Origin: Aurantimonas sp. Leaf443
Lineage (GTDB): Bacteria; Pseudomonadota; Alphaproteobacteria; Rhizobiales; Rhizobiaceae
Assembly: GCF_001425575.1 (NCBI RefSeq)
Contig: NZ_LMRD01000007.1
Coordinates: 372,001-436,000, forward strand
Length of the DNA: 64,000 nucleotides
Direction: 5' to 3'
A model generated the notes under the pieces. The model was not told the DNA's origin. It saw nothing but the letters and a program-made list of their open reading frames with translations, and did no database searches. Both the position numbers and the translations under genes were made by a program. Below are positions 1-11,064 of this stretch, piece by piece. Numbering within the stretch: the stretch's first letter is position 1; every line of letters starts with the position of its first letter.

Positions 1-255
1 CGCTCGCCACGCGCCCGATGCAGGGGCGGCCGCCGGAGCCCTCCGGCGGCAGGACGCGCAGGCAGGCGGCGAGGTCGCGGCCGACGATCCAGCGCAGGTG
101 GAAGGCGTGCGGGTCGCGCCCGTCGATCTCGGCGAAGGCGCAGGCCTGCTCCACCACGAACACGGCGGCGCGCAGGCGCAGGAGGTCGTGGACCTCCCGC
201 CCCGTCAGTTCGTCGAAGGCGGCCCAGCGCCAGAGGGCGCCGGACCCGCCGTCGA

Positions 256-259
<4 letters not shown>
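1..259 (-). CDS. ElaA-family GNAT N-acetyltransferase, 3' end outside window
   Basis: This reading frame runs off the left edge, so only about 86 N-terminal residues are present. They include [12 protein letters not shown], then EIDGRD, LRVLP and GRVAS, which match the start of the ElaA-type GNAT acetyltransferase fold. The substrate of this family is not settled. No ATG is available. The best start is a TTG whose last three bases overlap the stop codon of the formaldehyde dehydrogenase gene (TTGA, 256-259), so the two are probably translationally coupled. The family call is firm for the visible part; the exact start is less sure. Confidence 0.8.
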
Positions 260-1365
<1,106 letters not shown>

Positions 1366-1575
1366 GCGGCATGTCTCCCCACTTCGGTCGCCGTTTGCTA
1401 GCCGCTCCGATCGGGATTGCAAATCCCCGGCGCGCGAGAATCGCCGATCGGACCGCATATGGGTAAGAACGCCGGGATGGATCCGATCGAGCGATCGACG
1501 GAGCCTATCGAACGCCCGGCTCGGCGCAGGCGCGTCCGCGTTGCGATCCGCGCGCTCGAGCGTATAGTTCCGTCC

Positions 1576-1800
1576 ATGGACGCCATTCTGCTCCCGATCG
1601 TTCCGGCTGACTTCCCGGCTCTTGCGCTGCTGGCCTGGAACCGCGATCCCACCCGGGCGCTCTCGGCCGAAGACGCATTCAATCTTTACGAGCGCAACTG
1701 GCGCCACGTTGATATCGACACCCTGACGCCGGCTGAGCGCGATCTGATCGCCGCGCTGACCCGCGCCTTCGGCGGCGGGCATTTTCTGGCCACGCGCTGA
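1576..1800 (+). CDS. Small hypothetical protein, candidate antitoxin
   Basis: A 74-residue acidic protein starting [23 protein letters not shown] do not recognise a domain. It lies 17 bases upstream of, and co-directional with, an AbiEii-like nucleotidyltransferase gene, so by position it could be the partner of a toxin-antitoxin pair. The frame extends upstream to 1417, but that extension is Arg-rich and lacks a convincing ribosome binding site, so ATG 1576 is preferred. Base composition from about 1370 to 2400 is visibly less GC-rich than the flanking genes, which would fit acquired DNA. The function is inferred from position only. Confidence 0.55.
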   Translation: MDAILLPIVPADFPALALLAWNRDPTRALSAEDAFNLYERNWRHVDIDTLTPAERDLIAALTRAFGGGHFLATR

Positions 1801-1817
1801 CGGTGCGGGGATCCGGC

Positions 1818-2540
1818 ATGAGTTTCGAGCGTCTCGAGCACCGAACGATCGCTGGTATGCTCGGCGTTATGGACGCCTCGTTTCTGATCGAATGTCGATG
1901 CTATTTCGCGGACGGTACCGCGATCGTTCTGGCCAACGGGGAGTATCGGCTGTCGCGCGACCTCGATTTCCTGTGCGCCGAGACCGACGGCTATCGAAAC
2001 CTGCGTGACGCCGTCCGGCAATCAGGCGCCGCCGCCCTCTTCGGGCCTCGCGTGGAGGCTCTGCGCGATTTCAGGATCGATCAGTACGGCATCCGTTCGA
2101 TCCTCGCGTTCGCGGGCGAGCCCGTTCGCTTCGAGATCGTGCGGGAAGCCCGCATCTCTCTTGAAGGATCGCTCGACGAAAGGTTCGGCGTCCCGGTCCT
2201 ATGCCTGGAAGACCAATTCGCTGAAAAGCTTCTCGCCAATGCAGACCGCTACGTGGACAAGGCCGTCGCCTGCAGGGATGCCGTCGATCTCGGGTACCTT
2301 CTCCTTCAAAGCGGGACGATCCCGCGCGCGGCGATCGAAAAGGCCACGACGGCTTACGGCACGGACATTCCGCGGGCGCTCGCGGGCGTTCTGAGCCTCC
2401 TGTCTTCCGCCGCGCAGGTGCGACGGGTCGCCGAAGCGCTCGCGATGGCGCAGACGGACGTCGCCCGCGCTGCCGGTCGGCTGAAGGCGGCCGCCCTCCT
2501 GGCCTGGCCGGCCCTGGAGATCGCCCCCCGCGCAGACTGA
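1818..2540 (+). CDS. Nucleotidyltransferase AbiEii/AbiGii toxin-like protein
   Basis: The 240-residue product carries a polymerase-beta-like nucleotidyltransferase core: [13 protein letters not shown] at residues 32-44 followed by RDLDFL, where D48 and D50 are the expected metal ligands. Later motifs [15 protein letters not shown] and [11 protein letters not shown] are typical of the AbiEii/AbiGii toxin-like family. Family toxins of type IV systems transfer nucleotides to RNA targets, but many chromosomal members are untested. A GTG at 1803 is an alternative start; ATG 1818 has GGGG about 7 bases upstream and is preferred. The canonical AbiEi-type winged-helix antitoxin is not visible; the small upstream gene takes its place. 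The family call is good and the activity is inferred. Confidence 0.75.
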   Translation: MSFERLEHRTIAGMLGVMDASFLIECRCYFADGTAIVLANGEYRLSRDLDFLCAETDGYRNLRDAVRQSGAAALFGPRVEALRDFRIDQYGIRSILAFAGEPVRFEIVREARISLEGSLDERFGVPVLCLEDQFAEKLLANADRYVDKAVACRDAVDLGYLLLQSGTIPRAAIEKATTAYGTDIPRALAGVLSLLSSAAQVRRVAEALAMAQTDVARAAGRLKAAALLAWPALEIAPRAD

Positions 2541-2556
2541 ACCGCCGGCCGCCCGG

Positions 2557-3174
2557 TCAGACCCGGCGCAGCACCGTCCAGACCGCGGCGCCGGCGAGGA
2601 TGGCGGCCGCGCCCCGGTTGAGGCGGGCGAGGAGCGCGGGGTGTTTCAGGAGGCCGCGGGCGCGGGCGGCGAGCGCGGCATAGGGCGTGAGGACGGCGAA
2701 GAGGACGAGGCTGGTGGCGACCACGAGCAGCGCGAAGTCGCCGAGGCCGATCGCCGACAGGTCGAGAAGGGTCGGCAGCAGCGCGAGGTAGAAGAAGATC
2801 GTCTTCGGGTTGGCCAGCGTCACCATGACGCCGGCCGTGAAGCTCGCCGACGGGCGACCGGCGACAAGCGCCTCGACGCCGATCCCCTGCCCCGCCGAGC
2901 GCCAGAGCCGGTAGGCGAGATAGGCCAGATAGGCCGCCGCCCCGTAGCGCACGACGACGAAGATCTCGCCGAAGGCCTCCGCGACGATGGCGAGGCCGAA
3001 GCAGGCGGCCGCCAGATAGGTGAGGTCGCCGAGGACGAGGCCGGCCAGGAAGGCGAGGCCGTGGCCGAGCCCGGAGCCGAGCGCGCGCGCCACGAGCGCG
3101 ATGACGCCGGGGCCGGGAATGGCGGCGGCGATGGCGAGCGCCAGACTGTAGGCGAGAAGGCTGGCAAGGGTCAT
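2557..3174 (-). CDS. LysE/RhtB family amino acid exporter
   Basis: A 205-residue inner-membrane protein with about six hydrophobic segments and the early AIPGPGVIALVARAL motif that marks the LysE/RhtB family. Members export amino acids or related small molecules driven by the proton gradient. The exact substrate cannot be read from sequence. It stands alone on the minus strand, facing the AbiEii-like gene and upstream of recR. Length is standard for the family. Confidence 0.85.
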   Translation of the reverse strand: MTLASLLAYSLALAIAAAIPGPGVIALVARALGSGLGHGLAFLAGLVLGDLTYLAAACFGLAIVAEAFGEIFVVVRYGAAAYLAYLAYRLWRSAGQGIGVEALVAGRPSASFTAGVMVTLANPKTIFFYLALLPTLLDLSAIGLGDFALLVVATSLVLFAVLTPYAALAARARGLLKHPALLARLNRGAAAILAGAAVWTVLRRV

Positions 3175-3240
3175 GGCACGGCTCGGGCGACGTTTGAGGA
3201 GCGTGCGACTAAACGCCCGCAGAAGGGCCGCCGCAAGCCC

Positions 3241-3846
3241 TCAGAAGGCGGTCCGCGCGCGCATCGCGGCCGAGAGCGTGCCCTCGTCGAGATAGTCGAG
3301 CTCGCCGCCGACGGGCACGCCATGGGCGAGGCGCGTCACCTTCAGGTCGAAGCCGGCGAGCTGGTCCATGAGGTAATGCGCCGTCGTCTGGCCCTCGACC
3401 GTGGCGTTGACGGCGATGATGAGCTCCGTCACGCCGCCTGCCTCGACGCGGGTGACGAGCTGGGCGATCGTCAGGTCCTCCGGCCCCACGCCGTCGAGCG
3501 GCGAGAGGACGCCGCCGAGGACGTGATAGGCCGCGTTCAGCGCCTTCGCCCGCTCCAGCGCCCAGAGATCGGAAACGTCCTCGACCACGACGACCGTCGA
3601 ATGGTCGCGCGCGGGATCGGAGCAGATCGTGCAGGGGTCGCGCGTGTCGACATTGCCGCAGGTCGAGCAGACCCGCACGCTCGCCTCCGCCTCCGCCATG
3701 GCGCGCGCGAGCGGCCCGAGGAGCTGCTCGCGCTTCTTGACGAGATGCAGCGTCGCGCGCCGGGCCGAGCGCGGCCCGAGGCCCGGAAGCTTGGCGAGGA
3801 GCTGGATCAGCCGCTCGATCTCGGGGCCGGCAATGGATTTCGCCAT
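3241..3846 (-). CDS. recR: Recombination mediator protein RecR
   Basis: The 201-residue product is a complete RecR, the DNA-binding clamp-like partner of RecF/RecO in RecA loading at gaps. The helix-hairpin-helix [19 protein letters not shown] lies near residues 20-38. A four-cysteine zinc site follows (C60, C63, C72, C75), then a Toprim domain with VVEDVSD. It is the last gene of the SRP RNA-dnaX-ybaB-recR group, a classic bacterial order. Confidence 0.97.
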   Translation of the reverse strand: MAKSIAGPEIERLIQLLAKLPGLGPRSARRATLHLVKKREQLLGPLARAMAEAEASVRVCSTCGNVDTRDPCTICSDPARDHSTVVVVEDVSDLWALERAKALNAAYHVLGGVLSPLDGVGPEDLTIAQLVTRVEAGGVTELIIAVNATVEGQTTAHYLMDQLAGFDLKVTRLAHGVPVGGELDYLDEGTLSAAMRARTAF

Positions 3847-3971
3847 GGGAACGCGACGGGCTTTCTACGGCGGAACGGGAACGGGGCGGACGGCAGGCGC
3901 GCGCCGAGGGCGCGCGCCCGCGCTCGTCGCCGCATCGGGATCGGGGGCGGCGCCTTCGTCGGAACGGCGGT

Positions 3972-4295
3972 TCAGAAGGGCAGCTTGAGGCCGGCCGGCA
4001 GCTGCAGGCCGTCGGTCATGGCCTGCGTCTTCTCCTGCATGGCCTGGTCGAGCTTCACCTTGGCGTCGTTGTGGGCGGCCACGACGAGGTCTTCCAGAAT
4101 GTCCTTCTCGTCGGGCTTGGCGAGCGAGGGGTCGATGGAGAGGGCCGCCATCTCGCCGCGCCCGTTGAGGGTGACGCTGACGAGGCCGCCGCCCGAGCGG
4201 CCGGTGGCCGAGAGCTGGGCGATCTCCTCCTGCAGGGCCGCCATCTTCTCCTGCATGGCCTTGGCCTGCTTCATCATGCCCATGAGGTCCTTCAT
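3972..4295 (-). CDS. ybaB: YbaB/EbfC family nucleoid-associated protein
   Basis: A 107-residue small DNA-binding protein starting [18 protein letters not shown], the characteristic YbaB/EbfC start. The N-terminal half is a long Met/Gln/Lys-rich helix. It sits between dnaX and recR as in most bacteria. An upstream in-frame ATG at 4343 lies inside dnaX and is rejected because the family begins at MKDLM. Family members form tweezer-like dimers that bind DNA with little sequence preference. Confidence 0.93.
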   Translation of the reverse strand: MKDLMGMMKQAKAMQEKMAALQEEIAQLSATGRSGGGLVSVTLNGRGEMAALSIDPSLAKPDEKDILEDLVVAAHNDAKVKLDQAMQEKTQAMTDGLQLPAGLKLPF

Positions 4296-4317
4296 GACCG
4301 CTCCTCTCGCCTCGTCC

Positions 4318-6207
4318 TCAGAAATCGTCGTCGTCATCGGCATATTCGGCCGGGTCGTCGAACCTGTCCTCCTCGACGTCCGGCACCGGCAAAGGTTCCG
4401 CCTCCTCCGCGACGCCCTTCAGGCGCACGTCGGTGACCTTGGCGCCGGGAAAGGCGGCGAGGACGGCGGCGACCTCGGGGTCGAGCGCGGCGTCGGAGAG
4501 CATGGTCTGGCGCGTCTGCGTCTCGCGCGCCTCGATCGTCTCGCCGGCGCCCGTCCCCGCGACCGTCACGACCCAGCGCCGGCCGGTCCAGTCGAGGAGC
4601 CGCTTGGCGATGTCGCCGGGCAGCGTGGCGGGGGCCTCGGGCGTCAGCGCGATCTCCAGGCGGCCGGGCTCGACGGAGACCGGCACGACGTAGCGGCGCA
4701 CGAACATGCGGATGCGCGAATCGCGCTTCTGCTCGGCGAGGGCCACGAAATCCTCGAGGCTCGCGATGCGGATCTCGGCGGGCTCGGGCGCCTGCAGCGG
4801 GCGCGCCTCGCCGGGCTGGGCGGCCGGCGCGCTCGAGGCCAGCGACAGGCGCGGGCCCGCCATGGCGCGAAGCGCGGCCGTGCCGCGCAGCGTCTCGCCG
4901 CCCGCCGTCTGGGGACCCGCCGGCGGGGCGCCCGCCGGCATGGCTGCGGCCATGGCCGGCGCGGACGGCGCCTGCCCGTTGCCGGCCGGCGCGCCCGGCG
5001 ATGCGGGCCCGGCGCCGCGCGGCGCCGGCAGTCCGTCCCCTCCCCCGTTCCGCAGGAGCGCCAGGAGCTCGTCGGGCGAAGGCAGGTCGGCGGCGTGCGA
5101 GATGCGGATCAGCGCCATCTCCGCCGCCTGGCGCGGCACGCTGGAGGCGCGCGTCTCCTCGATCGCCTTCAGGAGCAGCTGCCAGACCTGGCCGAGCGTG
5201 CGCACCGAGAGGCTCTTGGAAAGGGCGAGGCCGCGCTCGGCCTCCATCGGCGAGAGGGTCGCCTCGCCCGCCGCCTCCGGCACGTAGCGCAGCGTCGTGA
5301 CGAGATGGGTGAAGTCGGCCAGATCCGTCAGCACCACGAGCGGATCGGCGCCCGCCTCGTATTGCGAGCGGATCTCGGCGAGCGCGGCGCGCCCGTCGCC
5401 GGCCATCAGCGTCTCGAAGAGATCGATCACGCGCACGCGGTCGGCGAGCCCCAGCATGTCGCGCACGGTCGCGGCCTGGATGCTGCCCGCCCCATGGGCG
5501 ATCGCCTGATCCATCAGGGAGAGGGAATCGCGCACGGAGCCCTCGGCCGCCCGCGCGATGAGGCGCAGCGCGTCCTCCTCCGCCTCCACGCCCTCGGCGC
5601 GGGCGACGCGCGAAAGGTGCTGCATCAAGGTGGTCGCCTCGATGCGCCGCAGGTCGAAACGCTGGCAGCGCGACAGGACGGTGATCGGCACCTTGCGGAT
5701 CTCGGTCGTCGCGAAGACGAACTTCACGTGTTCCGGCGGCTCCTCCAGCGTCTTCAACAGGCCGTTGAAGGCCTGGTTGGAGAGCATGTGGACCTCGTCG
5801 ATGATATAGACCTTGTAGCGCGCCGAGACCGGGCGGTAGCGCACCTGCGCGATGATCTCGCGGATGTCGTCGATGCCGGTATGCGAGGCGGCGTCCATCT
5901 CCACGACGTCGACATGGCGCCCTTCCATGATCGCCTGATCGTGGACGCCCGGCTCGCGCATGTGGATCGTCGGCTGGTCGATCTCGTCCGTGGCGTAATT
6001 GAGCGCGCGGGCGAGGATGCGGGCGGTCGTCGTCTTGCCGACGCCGCGCACGCCCGTCAGCATCCAGGCCTGCGCGATGCGGCCGGTCTCGAAGGCGTTG
6101 GTGAGGGTGCGCACCATCGGCTCCTGGCCGATCAGGTCCTCGAAGGAGGCGGGGCGGTACTTGCGGGCGAGGACGCGGTAGGGCGCCGGGGCTTGCGCCT
6201 CGCTCAC
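4318..6207 (-). CDS. dnaX: DNA polymerase III subunit gamma/tau
   Basis: The 629-residue clamp-loader ATPase has Walker [11 protein letters not shown] (residues 52-61), Walker B with DEVH (137-140), and sensor and arginine-finger regions ([22 protein letters not shown]). After about residue 370 comes an Ala/Pro/Gly-rich linker, then an acidic C-terminus that would carry tau contacts to polymerase and helicase. The segment between Walker A and the MDAASHTG motif lacks the four zinc-binding cysteines seen in E. coli DnaX; from memory, related alphaproteobacterial proteins also lack them. It lies downstream of the SRP RNA and upstream of ybaB and recR. Confidence 0.97.
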   Translation of the reverse strand: MSEAQAPAPYRVLARKYRPASFEDLIGQEPMVRTLTNAFETGRIAQAWMLTGVRGVGKTTTARILARALNYATDEIDQPTIHMREPGVHDQAIMEGRHVDVVEMDAASHTGIDDIREIIAQVRYRPVSARYKVYIIDEVHMLSNQAFNGLLKTLEEPPEHVKFVFATTEIRKVPITVLSRCQRFDLRRIEATTLMQHLSRVARAEGVEAEEDALRLIARAAEGSVRDSLSLMDQAIAHGAGSIQAATVRDMLGLADRVRVIDLFETLMAGDGRAALAEIRSQYEAGADPLVVLTDLADFTHLVTTLRYVPEAAGEATLSPMEAERGLALSKSLSVRTLGQVWQLLLKAIEETRASSVPRQAAEMALIRISHAADLPSPDELLALLRNGGGDGLPAPRGAGPASPGAPAGNGQAPSAPAMAAAMPAGAPPAGPQTAGGETLRGTAALRAMAGPRLSLASSAPAAQPGEARPLQAPEPAEIRIASLEDFVALAEQKRDSRIRMFVRRYVVPVSVEPGRLEIALTPEAPATLPGDIAKRLLDWTGRRWVVTVAGTGAGETIEARETQTRQTMLSDAALDPEVAAVLAAFPGAKVTDVRLKGVAEEAEPLPVPDVEEDRFDDPAEYADDDDDF

Positions 6208-6319
6208 GCGGGCCGCCCGGTCGCGGCGCAGGCCGGCTCTTCGACGGGTTGCCGCATCGGGACCTCGGTCTGGCGCTGCCCCTTCCGGGGCCGGGCGCCG
6301 GACGGGCGGGAATGAGGGT

Positions 6320-6416
6320 GGGAGGCTGGCACGATGACCCGTGCCGTGGCTCGTTGGGGCTGCTTCCTTCCGGACCTGACCCGGTTGGCGAGTGGCTCGT
6401 CCACCACCAACCTCCC
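6320..6416 (-). ncRNA. ffs: Signal recognition particle 4.5S RNA
   Basis: On the minus strand the segment contains GGGTCAGGTCCGGAAGGAAG followed by CAGCC, the universally conserved SRP domain IV loop that binds Ffh. Ends were set by the terminal pairing GGGAGG (5' end, 6416-6411) with CCTCCC (3' end, 6325-6320), giving about 97 nucleotides. It sits just upstream of dnaX on the same strand, a common position for this gene. The ends are approximate to a few bases. Confidence 0.92.
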
Positions 6417-6561
6417 GGCGCTGATATCGGCGATCGGCCGGGCAAATGCAAGATGGGCGCGGGGCCTTCCTCCAAAGCCTGCTTTTTAGGCTAGGATCGC
6501 GCCGAATCGCTCAAACCTTGCGCCGTTGCCCCGGCAAAGCCGCCTTCGTGATGGGACGCCC

Positions 6562-6975
6562 ATGCGCCGTTTCGAACTCGATCCCCGCCTGAAGCGCGAC
6601 ACGGTCAGAATCGCGCGGCTCGGCCTGTGCGACCTGCGCCTGATGAACGACAGCCGATGGCCCTGGACCATCCTCGTGCCCCAGCGCAACGATCTCGTGG
6701 AGTTCCACGAGATGACGCCGCTCGATCAGACGATGCTGACCTTCGAGATGGGGCTCGTGGCGGCCGCGCTGAAGCGCGAGACCGGGGCGCACAAGATCAA
6801 CATCGCCACGCTCGGCAACGCCGTGCCGATGTTCCACCTGCACGTGGTGGCGCGCGACGAGGGCGACCCGAACTGGCCGGGCCCCGTCTGGGGCTTCGGC
6901 ACCGCCCTGCCCTACGAGGAAGGCAGGGCCGAAGCGATGGCGCAGCGCCTCGCCCATGCCGTGATGGACGCCTGA
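6562..6975 (+). CDS. HIT-like (histidine triad) domain protein
   Basis: A 137-residue protein of the HIT superfamily, nucleotide hydrolases or transferases. The motif FHLHVVARDEGDPNWPGPVWG shows two of the three triad histidines; the third position is valine, so classical AMP-lysine-type hydrolysis is uncertain. The phosphate-contacting N-terminal region includes PWTILVPQRND. The start at ATG 6562 (MRRFELDPRL) fits the family, and an upstream TTG is less likely. nudC begins two bases after its stop, so the two form an operon, possibly for nucleotide housekeeping. Confidence 0.8.
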   Translation: MRRFELDPRLKRDTVRIARLGLCDLRLMNDSRWPWTILVPQRNDLVEFHEMTPLDQTMLTFEMGLVAAALKRETGAHKINIATLGNAVPMFHLHVVARDEGDPNWPGPVWGFGTALPYEEGRAEAMAQRLAHAVMDA

Positions 6976-6977
6976 CG

Positions 6978-7931
6978 ATGGACGACGCGACGCATCTCGG
7001 CCGCCCGGCGCCGCGCATGGGCTTTGCCGGCAACCGCCTCACCCGCGACGGCGAGCACCGCACCGCCGAGACGCTGGCGCTCTCGCTCGCCCATCCCGGC
7101 GCGCGCCTCTATCTCCAGTCGGGCGGGCTGTGGCTGTGCCCGGGCGGCACGCCCGCGGCGCCGGACCCCGCCTTCGACCGGCGCGGGGCGGCAAGGCTCG
7201 GGCTCGACGAGGCGTCCTGCATCCTTCTCGGCCACGACCGCGACGGCGCGCCCGTCCTGGCCGGCGAGGTGGCGCCGTCCGACACGGCGGATGCCGCGGT
7301 CGCCGCGATCCCCGCCTTCGAGCTTCGCGCGCTCGGCCTCGCCGACATGCTCGACCCGGACGTGGAAGGCCAGCTCGCCCAGGCCGCCCATCTCCTGACC
7401 TGGCACCGGCGCAACCGCTTCTGCGGCAAATGCGGCACGCCCTCGCTGTCCGAGGCCGCCGGCGGACGGCGCAAGTGCCCGGCCTGCGGAGACCTGCGCT
7501 TTCCGCGCACCGATCCCGTGACCATCATGCTCGTGCATGACGGGGCGGGCTCCTGCGTGCTCGGCCGCCAGCCGCGCTTTCCCGAGCGGATGTGGTCGTG
7601 CCTCGCCGGCTTCGTGGAAGCGGGCGAGACCATCGAGGACGCCGTGCGCCGCGAGACGCTGGAGGAGGCGGGCCTTGTCGTCGGGCCGGTGCGCTACCAC
7701 GCCTCGCAGCCCTGGCCCTTTCCCGGCAGCCTGATGATCGGCTGCATCGCGCTCGCCTCGAACCGCGAGATCGCGTTCGACACGGCGGAACTCGAAGCCT
7801 GCCGCTGGTTCGGGCGCGACGAGGTGCGCGCCATGCTCGAGGGCACCCATCCCGACGGGCTCGAGGCGCCCAAGCCCTTCGCCATCGCCCATCACCTCGT
7901 GCGCGCCTTCGTGGCGGGCGAGACGGACTGA
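6978..7931 (+). CDS. nudC: NAD(+) diphosphatase NudC
   Basis: This 317-residue Nudix enzyme hydrolyses NAD(H) to NMN(H) plus AMP and in E. coli also removes NAD caps from RNA. The zinc ribbon cysteines are C149, C152, C167 and C170. The Nudix box runs from G211 to L233 with the REtleEAG core. The NudC-specific SQPWPFP motif is at about residues 243-249. The start is the ATG two bases after the HIT gene stop. All expected elements are present. Confidence 0.95.
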   Translation: MDDATHLGRPAPRMGFAGNRLTRDGEHRTAETLALSLAHPGARLYLQSGGLWLCPGGTPAAPDPAFDRRGAARLGLDEASCILLGHDRDGAPVLAGEVAPSDTADAAVAAIPAFELRALGLADMLDPDVEGQLAQAAHLLTWHRRNRFCGKCGTPSLSEAAGGRRKCPACGDLRFPRTDPVTIMLVHDGAGSCVLGRQPRFPERMWSCLAGFVEAGETIEDAVRRETLEEAGLVVGPVRYHASQPWPFPGSLMIGCIALASNREIAFDTAELEACRWFGRDEVRAMLEGTHPDGLEAPKPFAIAHHLVRAFVAGETD

Positions 7932-7946
7932 CGCGGGAACCGGCCG

Positions 7947-8834
7947 CTACTCGCCCGGCGCGAAGCCGGTCTCGTAGACCCGGTCGGGCGAGGCCTCGTA
8001 GACGCCGAGGATGGTCAGGCGCCGGGTGAAGAAGTCGAGCTCCTCCAGCGCGAGGCGCAGCGAATCGTCCTGCGGATGGCCTTCCACGTCGGCATAGAAC
8101 TGCGTGGCGGTGAACTGGCCGCCGAGCTGGTAGCTCTCGAGCTTGGTCATGTTGACGCCGTTGGTAGCAAAGCCCCCGAGCGCCTTGTAGAGCGCGGCCG
8201 GCAGGTTGCGCACCTCGAAGACGAAGGTCGTCATCACGCGGCTGCCGGTGGGCGCCCAGAGCGCTTCGGCGCCCTCGCCCGGCCGCGACAGAACCACGAA
8301 GCGCGTGGCGTTGTGGGTGGCGTCCTCCACGTCGCGCTCCAGGATGTCGAGCCCGTAGCGCGAGGCGGCGAGCTCGGGCGCGAGCGCCGCGATGGAGCGG
8401 TCGCCGGCCTCCGAGACGATGCGGGCCGCGCCCGCCGTGTCGCCGGCGATCACCGGCTTCCAGCCGCGCGCCTTCAGATAGGCCCGGCACTGGCCGAGCG
8501 CGTGGACATGGCTGTGCACGGCGCGGATCTCGGCGGGCGAGACGCCCGGCAGCGCCATCAGCTGGAAGTGGATCGGCATGAAATACTCGCCGACGATGCG
8601 CAGCCCCGAGCCCGGCAGGAGATGGTGCACGTCGGCGACGCGCCCGGCGAGCGTGTTCTCGATCGGGATCATGGCGAGATCGGCCGCGCCCGACTTCACC
8701 GCCTCGAAGGCCTCGTCGAAGCTCGGGCAGGGCAGCGGCCGCATGTGCGGATAGGCGTCGCGGCAGGCCATGTCGGAATTGGCCCCCTCCTCGCCCTGAT
8801 AGGCGATGAGCGGGCGGGCGTCGGTCGTGGTCAT
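7947..8834 (-). CDS. pheA: Prephenate dehydratase
   Basis: The 295-residue protein converts prephenate to phenylpyruvate in phenylalanine synthesis. It has the dehydratase domain ([26 protein letters not shown], and catalytic TRF in HNATRFVVL) followed by an ACT regulatory domain ([11 protein letters not shown]) that should bind phenylalanine. There is no fused chorismate mutase, as is usual in alphaproteobacteria. Its ATG overlaps the kdsB stop (ATGA, 8831-8834), indicating co-translation with kdsB. Confidence 0.95.
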   Translation of the reverse strand: MTTTDARPLIAYQGEEGANSDMACRDAYPHMRPLPCPSFDEAFEAVKSGAADLAMIPIENTLAGRVADVHHLLPGSGLRIVGEYFMPIHFQLMALPGVSPAEIRAVHSHVHALGQCRAYLKARGWKPVIAGDTAGAARIVSEAGDRSIAALAPELAASRYGLDILERDVEDATHNATRFVVLSRPGEGAEALWAPTGSRVMTTFVFEVRNLPAALYKALGGFATNGVNMTKLESYQLGGQFTATQFYADVEGHPQDDSLRLALEELDFFTRRLTILGVYEASPDRVYETGFAPGE

Positions 8835-9568
8835 GCTGTGGCTCCCGCGAGCGCACGGCGCGCCGCTTCCAGGTCGTCCGGTCCGTCGACGCCGAGCGGC
8901 ACGGCGTTCACGATCTCGGCGTCGATGCGCATGCCGGCCTCCAGCGCGCGCAGCTGTTCCAGCTTCTCGCGCCGCTCCAGCACCGAGGGGCCGAGGGCCA
9001 CGAAGCGCTCGAGCGCGGCGCGGCGATAGGCGTAGAGCCCGACATGGTGGTAGAGCGGCCCCTCCCCGTGCGGGGCGGTGGCGCGCGTGAAGTAGAGCGC
9101 GCGCAGGCGCCTCTCGCCAAGCGGCGAGCCGACGACCTTGACGACGTTCGGATTGGTCTTCTCGGCCTCGTGGACGATCTCCACGCACAGGGTCGCGATG
9201 TCGCAGGCCGGCGCCTCGAAGGGCGCGAGCACGGCACGGATCGTCTCGGGCTCGATCGTCGGCAGGTCGCCCTGCACGTTGACGACCGTCTCCACCGCCC
9301 CGTCGGGATCGAGCTTTCGCAGCGCCTCGTGGATGCGGTCCGAGCCCGAGGGATGGCCGGCGCCGGTCATGACGGCCTCGAAGCCGGCCGCGGTCACCAC
9401 GTCGAGGATCGCCGCGTCGTCGGTCGCCACCACGACGCGACCGATCCGCGCGGCGCTCGCGCGCTCGGCGACATGCACGATCATCGGCCGTCCGGCGATG
9501 TCGGCGAGCGGCTTGCGCGGCAGGCGCGTGGCGGCGAGGCGGGCGGGGATGAGGACGAGCTGGGACAT
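8831..9568 (-). CDS. kdsB: 3-deoxy-manno-octulosonate cytidylyltransferase
   Basis: A 245-residue CMP-Kdo synthetase that activates Kdo with CTP for lipopolysaccharide inner-core assembly. The start [20 protein letters not shown] carries the nucleotide-binding loop, and later motifs ATDD, NVQGDLP and [11 protein letters not shown] are family-typical. The frame stays open upstream through a tandem 13-base repeat, but the domain begins at ATG 9568. It is coupled to pheA by a 4-base overlap. Confidence 0.95.
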   Translation of the reverse strand: MSQLVLIPARLAATRLPRKPLADIAGRPMIVHVAERASAARIGRVVVATDDAAILDVVTAAGFEAVMTGAGHPSGSDRIHEALRKLDPDGAVETVVNVQGDLPTIEPETIRAVLAPFEAPACDIATLCVEIVHEAEKTNPNVVKVVGSPLGERRLRALYFTRATAPHGEGPLYHHVGLYAYRRAALERFVALGPSVLERREKLEQLRALEAGMRIDAEIVNAVPLGVDGPDDLEAARRALAGATA

Positions 9569-9587
9569 GGCGGGACCTGGCGGCCGG

Positions 9588-9639
9588 GCTTTCGGGCTGG
9601 ACTTCGGGACTGGACTTCGGGACTGGACTTCGGGACTGG
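9588..9639. repeat. Tandem 13-base repeat upstream of kdsB
   Basis: Three perfect tandem copies of ACTTCGGGACTGG occupy 9601-9613, 9614-9626 and 9627-9639, preceded by one diverged copy at 9588-9600. They lie in the divergent interval between kdsB (minus) and the di-haem cytochrome gene (plus). Short perfect tandem repeats of this sort change copy number by slippage; any effect on the divergent promoters is inference. Confidence 0.85.
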
Positions 9640-9822
9640 ACTGGGCGCTGGACGGGCCTTCGCGGCGCTCCTCGACAAGGCTTCGCGAGCGACGAAAGGT
9701 CTGTTTGGAACGCTTCTTACAGAGGTTGCCTTGCCAGCGCAAAAGACCTAGGGTCCGCGCGTTTTTGAGGGATGCGACCGTCGGCGAAACATGGCCGGCG
9801 GGCAGAGGGGGCAGCCGCTTCG

Positions 9823-11034
9823 ATGAGTTCACTAGAAGCCAACAAGGTCTTCGGCGCCGTCCTCGGGACGGTGTTCGTCGTGTTCGGCGGCAGCCTCCTT
9901 GCGGAGGGCATCTTCCATTCCGAGACCCCGGAAAAGCCGGGCTACGAGATCGTGGCGGCCGAGCCCGAGGCGGGCGGCGGCGGCGCGGCCGCGGCCGAGG
10001 ATCCGCCGGTGGCCTCGCTCCTGCAGAACGCCAGCGTCGACAAGGGCGCGGCCGAGTTCAAGAAGTGCGGCGCCTGCCATTCCGGCGAGAAGGGCGGCGC
10101 CAACAAGACGGGCCCGCATCTGTGGGACGTCGTCGACCGTCCGATCGCCTCGGTCGGCGACTTCAACTATTCGGCCGGCATGAAGGAGTTCTCGCAAGGG
10201 GGCTCCGTCCTCTGGGACTACGACCATCTCTACCACTTCCTGAAGGCGCCCAAGGGCTATGTCGCGGGCACGGCCATGGGCTTTGCCGGCATCAAGGACC
10301 CGCAGGGCCGCGCCGATCTCATCGCCTATCTGCGCTCGCTCGCCGACAGCCCGAAGCCCCTGCCGGCCGCCCCGGCCGAGGGCGCGGCGCCCGAGGCTGC
10401 CGCAGCCGACGCGGCGGCGACCAATCCGGGCACGACGACCCAGCCCGCGACGGGCGGCGAGGCGAGCCAGGCCCAGGCGCCCGCGACCGGCGACAGCGTC
10501 GGCGCGGCCAACCAGGGCACGACGACGAGCAACGCGGCGCCGACGCCGACCGCTCCCGCCCCGGCCGCACCCGCACCCGCGGCGCCCGCCCCGGCCGCGC
10601 CTGCAGCCCCTGCCGCTCCGGCGCCCGCCGGCCAGCAGGGCGCGGCGGCGCCCGCGGCGCCCGCGGCGCCCGCCGCCGTCCAGACGGCCTCGGCCGGCGA
10701 TGCCACGGCCGGCAAGGCCGTGTTCCGCAAGTGCCAGGCCTGCCACGCCATCGGCCCGAACGCGGCCAACAAGATCGGCCCCGAGCTGAACGGCGTCTTC
10801 GGCGAGGCTCCGGCCGCCGTGGAGGGCTACACGTTCTCGGCCGGTCTGAAGGAATACGCCGCCAAGCAGCCGCAGTGGGACGACGCCTCGATGACCGCCT
10901 GGCTCACCAATCCGAAGGCGACCGTGCCCGGCACCAAGATGGCCTTCCCCGGCCTGAAGTCGCCCAAGGAGATCGCCGATGTGATCGCCTATCTCAAGAG
11001 CTTCGACGAGGCGGGCGCCTCCGCCGGCAACTGA
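9823..11034 (+). CDS. Membrane-anchored di-haem cytochrome c with Ala/Pro linker
   Basis: The 403-residue protein starts [20 protein letters not shown], an uncleaved-looking N-terminal membrane anchor of the CycM type, followed by two class I cytochrome c domains. Haem sites are CGACH at residues 82-86 and CQACH at 304-308; likely axial methionines are in TAMGFAG and TKMAFPG. The domains are separated by roughly 110 residues of Ala/Pro/Thr-rich linker. Relatives such as CycM usually have one such domain, so this looks like an internal duplication on a flexible tether. Likely role: periplasmic-side electron shuttle between the bc1 complex and oxidase. The exact partner is inferred. Confidence 0.88.
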   Translation: MSSLEANKVFGAVLGTVFVVFGGSLLAEGIFHSETPEKPGYEIVAAEPEAGGGGAAAAEDPPVASLLQNASVDKGAAEFKKCGACHSGEKGGANKTGPHLWDVVDRPIASVGDFNYSAGMKEFSQGGSVLWDYDHLYHFLKAPKGYVAGTAMGFAGIKDPQGRADLIAYLRSLADSPKPLPAAPAEGAAPEAAAADAAATNPGTTTQPATGGEASQAQAPATGDSVGAANQGTTTSNAAPTPTAPAPAAPAPAAPAPAAPAAPAAPAPAGQQGAAAPAAPAAPAAVQTASAGDATAGKAVFRKCQACHAIGPNAANKIGPELNGVFGEAPAAVEGYTFSAGLKEYAAKQPQWDDASMTAWLTNPKATVPGTKMAFPGLKSPKEIADVIAYLKSFDEAGASAGN

Positions 11035-11064
11035 CGCCGCGCAGAGGCTCCGAAGGATCGGATC

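Noticed and set aside
2641-6315. Very long plus-strand open frame of about 1,224 codons across the recR-ybaB-dnaX region
   Set aside because: It is antisense to three confidently identified genes, rich in Arg, Gly and Ala, and shows no domain. Long antisense frames are expected in 70 % GC DNA.
6204-6494. Open frames overlapping the SRP RNA region
   Set aside because: The conserved SRP RNA core occupies this stretch; the frames have no protein similarity I can recognise.
9601-9639. Short repeats considered as a CRISPR remnant
   Set aside because: The copies are directly adjacent with no spacers and the unit is only 13 bases.
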